NCBI GenBank assembly: GCA_900088475.1
Contig: FLMG01000057.1
Coordinates: 38,594-58,450 of the forward strand
Length of the DNA stretch: 19,857 nt
DNA from: Hyphochytrium catenoides
Lineage: Eukaryota; Sar; Hyphochytriomycetes; Hyphochytriales; Hyphochytriaceae
Reading direction: 5' to 3'
Made by a program: the position numbers and the translations under genes. This document shows positions 18,369 to 19,857 of this stretch, one piece after another. Each line of letters begins with the position of its first letter. Position 1 is the first letter of the stretch. The notes below the pieces were generated by a model. The model was not told the DNA's origin and searched no databases. It was given only the letters and a program-made list of their open reading frames with translations.

Positions 18369-19640
18369 CTATGGATTGTGAGCTGAACAACCGGTGTCAA
18401 CCAATTTATTGGCCGCAACCAGCTCGAAGGCCGGCCGGACAGGCCCGCTGAGCAGCAGGAGACGTGCGCTGCCAGCAGAGTAGACAGTAGAGGTACGAGC
18501 TGGCTCCTTTTCATCTGTTATCAAGGCAGCAGCCACCCACCAAAGGATGATGAAGATTGACAATGGGAAGAAGAGCCATGGGGACATGTCCCTCCGGCCC
18601 ACCGGGAGCCATGTGGGCTACGCTGATGATGAAGCTCGTATGTTTCTCTAGTAAGCTGGATGATAAGAAGGAGAGATAATTAGTTCGGAAGAGAATGAGA
18701 GGTCCTTGGCCATCAATCGGCGCGTCAACATGACTGATCATTAGCCCGCCGCGATCATTGAGACTGAAGCGGCCACAACGTAGTCTGAAGCGGTCGTTAT
18801 TTAGTAGGAGGAAGTAAGGTAGAACGTAACAACCGACGGTGGTCATAATCTCTGCAAAAGCCGTTCACCATCCAATAACTATCTCTTGATGGTTGGCAAT
18901 GAGTCCACAGTACAGAGTGACCTCAATAGCTACTCTCAACAATGCAATCACATGCTCGTCTATTAACGAGGGACGCTGGGACTTCATGATATTTCCTACT
19001 AAAACGATGGCACTAGTAGCTGACATAGTTTCTTTGTTTACTCCTGGACTTTGAGTAGCGTCCTCTTGTGGCTTGTCCTGCATGCTAAGACTCCTTCCGT
19101 CGCTCTTCTGACTATCTGAAGAGCGAGGACAAATGAGCCATCCAATCATTTGGAGCATGGCCGACCTCTTGAACGTCGCTTTCTATACGAAGTAGTAGTG
19201 TTATACAGTCTTCTAGTTGGAGAGCTCATCCTACTCACCACACGCGGTAAGAAAAGACCTGCATGGAACCTCCAGATCAGCTCCAGTTCTCTTAAAAATA
19301 GGCTAGCCAGGAGGCAAACAACCCCTGCATGATGCCAAAGGAACACTCCTAGCTCTGTTTCTCTTCCACCATAGCGGGATGACGGGCAAGGGGCAAGTTT
19401 CTTCTGAGGAAGCAATCAGGCAATCAAAGGTGTCGATCGCCGGCAGTCACTAGCTATCTCCGTCTTTCTGAAAGGGCCTAAGAACAGTTCTTAGTCAAAC
19501 CGTTGCCTAGCCAACAAGAGTCGGAGAGAGAGAGAGCCAGACAACCGTATTTCGCTTCACTGCTGTTCACCACTGGCCCTGCAACTGGTGTCTGATCTTT
19601 CTTATGAGATAAGCCTGCACTCTTCCAATGGAGGTAGGAG
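18369..19640 (-). CDS. Unrecognised membrane protein, partial at the right edge
   Basis: Four exons can be linked in phase: 19640-19571, 19403-19239, 19107-18869 and 18591-18369 (TAG), about 230 residues visible. Donors are GTGAAC, GTGAGT and GTGAAC; acceptors are CATTTAG, CTTCCTCAG, AGTCAG and a weak GCCGGAG. A hydrophobic helix (HHAGVVCLLASLFLRELELI) precedes a polar Ser/Gln-rich loop. Then come SAIVLVGNIMKSQRPSLIDE and VIALLRVAIEVTLYCGLI, and finally PWLFFPLSIFIILWWVAAAL. This suggests two or three membrane segments. The last join is the least certain. Another frame in the 270-base intron reads MTTVGCYVLPYFLLLNNDRF and stays open for 111 codons, so the 3' end could differ. I cannot assign a family. 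Upstream exons lie beyond 19640 or outside the window. Confidence 0.4.
19478..19494. repeat. 17-bp palindrome in a putative intron
   Basis: CTAAGAAC-A-GTTCTTAG has 8-bp perfect arms and a one-base centre. It lies in the inferred intron 19404-19570 of the right-edge membrane-protein gene. Confidence 0.85.
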
Positions 19641-19857
19641 CTAAATGATAGAGACAGGAGGAAAGAAAAGAGGGAGAACCAAGAAGAGGACACAAAGTGA
19701 ATGAGCAAGACTAGTACAAAGAGAGACAGAAATGACAGAGAGAGTGCTAGACAAAGATAAGGTTAAAGAACACTATAAAGAGAGAGTGAGATGACAGAGG
19801 AACTGGTATGATAGGAGGCCTGGGGCGAGAGAGAGGGGGCGAGAGAGAGAGAGAGAG
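19641..19857. repeat. GA-rich tract at the right edge
   Basis: The sequence is dominated by AGAGA, GACAG and GAAAG units and ends in pure GA repeats (19826-19857). If the right-edge minus gene continues, this is probably intron, where it would read as a pyrimidine tract before the acceptor at 19641. No exon is seen. Confidence 0.7.

Noticed and set aside
1-19857. Stop-codon reassignment (suggested by the in-frame TAG near the La gene)
   Set aside because: TAG and TGA both end otherwise well-supported genes here (TAG for GT61, the La gene and the transposase-derived gene; TGA for CHMP7 and the coiled-coil gene), and TRM11 ends in TAA.
1-19857. CRISPR arrays, tRNA or rRNA genes, bacterial operons
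   Set aside because: No regularly spaced repeats were seen and no T-loop/anticodon-arm pattern was found by eye. Spliceosomal introns show the DNA is eukaryotic nuclear.

Overview
This is a stretch of nuclear DNA from a eukaryote, most likely a gene-dense, intron-rich microbial eukaryote such as an alga or other protist. Coding exons join only across GT...AG introns, mostly about 50 to 360 bases long, with reading phase kept at every join. Two AATAAA poly(A) signals follow well-supported or candidate stops closely (31 and 55 bases) and a third lies about 140 bases after one. Purine (GA) microsatellites are common, and the products are eukaryote-specific (CHMP7, a La-motif protein, TRM11). I cannot name the lineage from sequence alone. 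All gene models were spliced by eye. Family names come from remembered motifs, not from a search.

Left part (1-7460). The 3' end of an unrecognised plus-strand gene (1-646) converges on a five-exon minus-strand gene (884-3322). When spliced, that gene shows an AT-hook and the complete DNA-binding half of a DDE-superfamily transposase, but no catalytic domain. A minus-strand coiled-coil protein (3980-5122) follows. Next is an intronless minus-strand GT61 glycosyltransferase (5787-7460), the only clearly single-exon gene here.

Middle (7461-12591). This part is harder to resolve. A short plus-strand terminal exon with a poly(A) signal (about 8082-8387) converges on fragments of a minus-strand gene (8512-9042). 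Then comes a minus-strand La-motif/RRM protein (9262-10539). It is separated by a single in-frame TAG from the second exon of a Ser/Arg-rich minus-strand gene (10540-11297). A weak plus-strand candidate with an acidic tail (11956-12245) overlaps a promoter-like cluster of AACGGC and TATA motifs upstream of the next gene.

Right part (12592-19857). An eight-exon plus-strand TRM11/TRMT11 tRNA (guanine-N2) methyltransferase (12592-15099) converges, with a 138-base gap, on a nine-exon minus-strand CHMP7-like ESCRT-III gene (15238-17935). The window ends in a partial, unrecognised minus-strand membrane-protein gene (18369-19640 and beyond) and GA-rich sequence.

The genes are not organised as a pathway. 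The conserved ones serve separate functions: tRNA modification, RNA binding, membrane remodelling and Golgi glycosylation. The most interesting item is the transposase-derived, catalytic-domain-less gene with a host-like exon structure.
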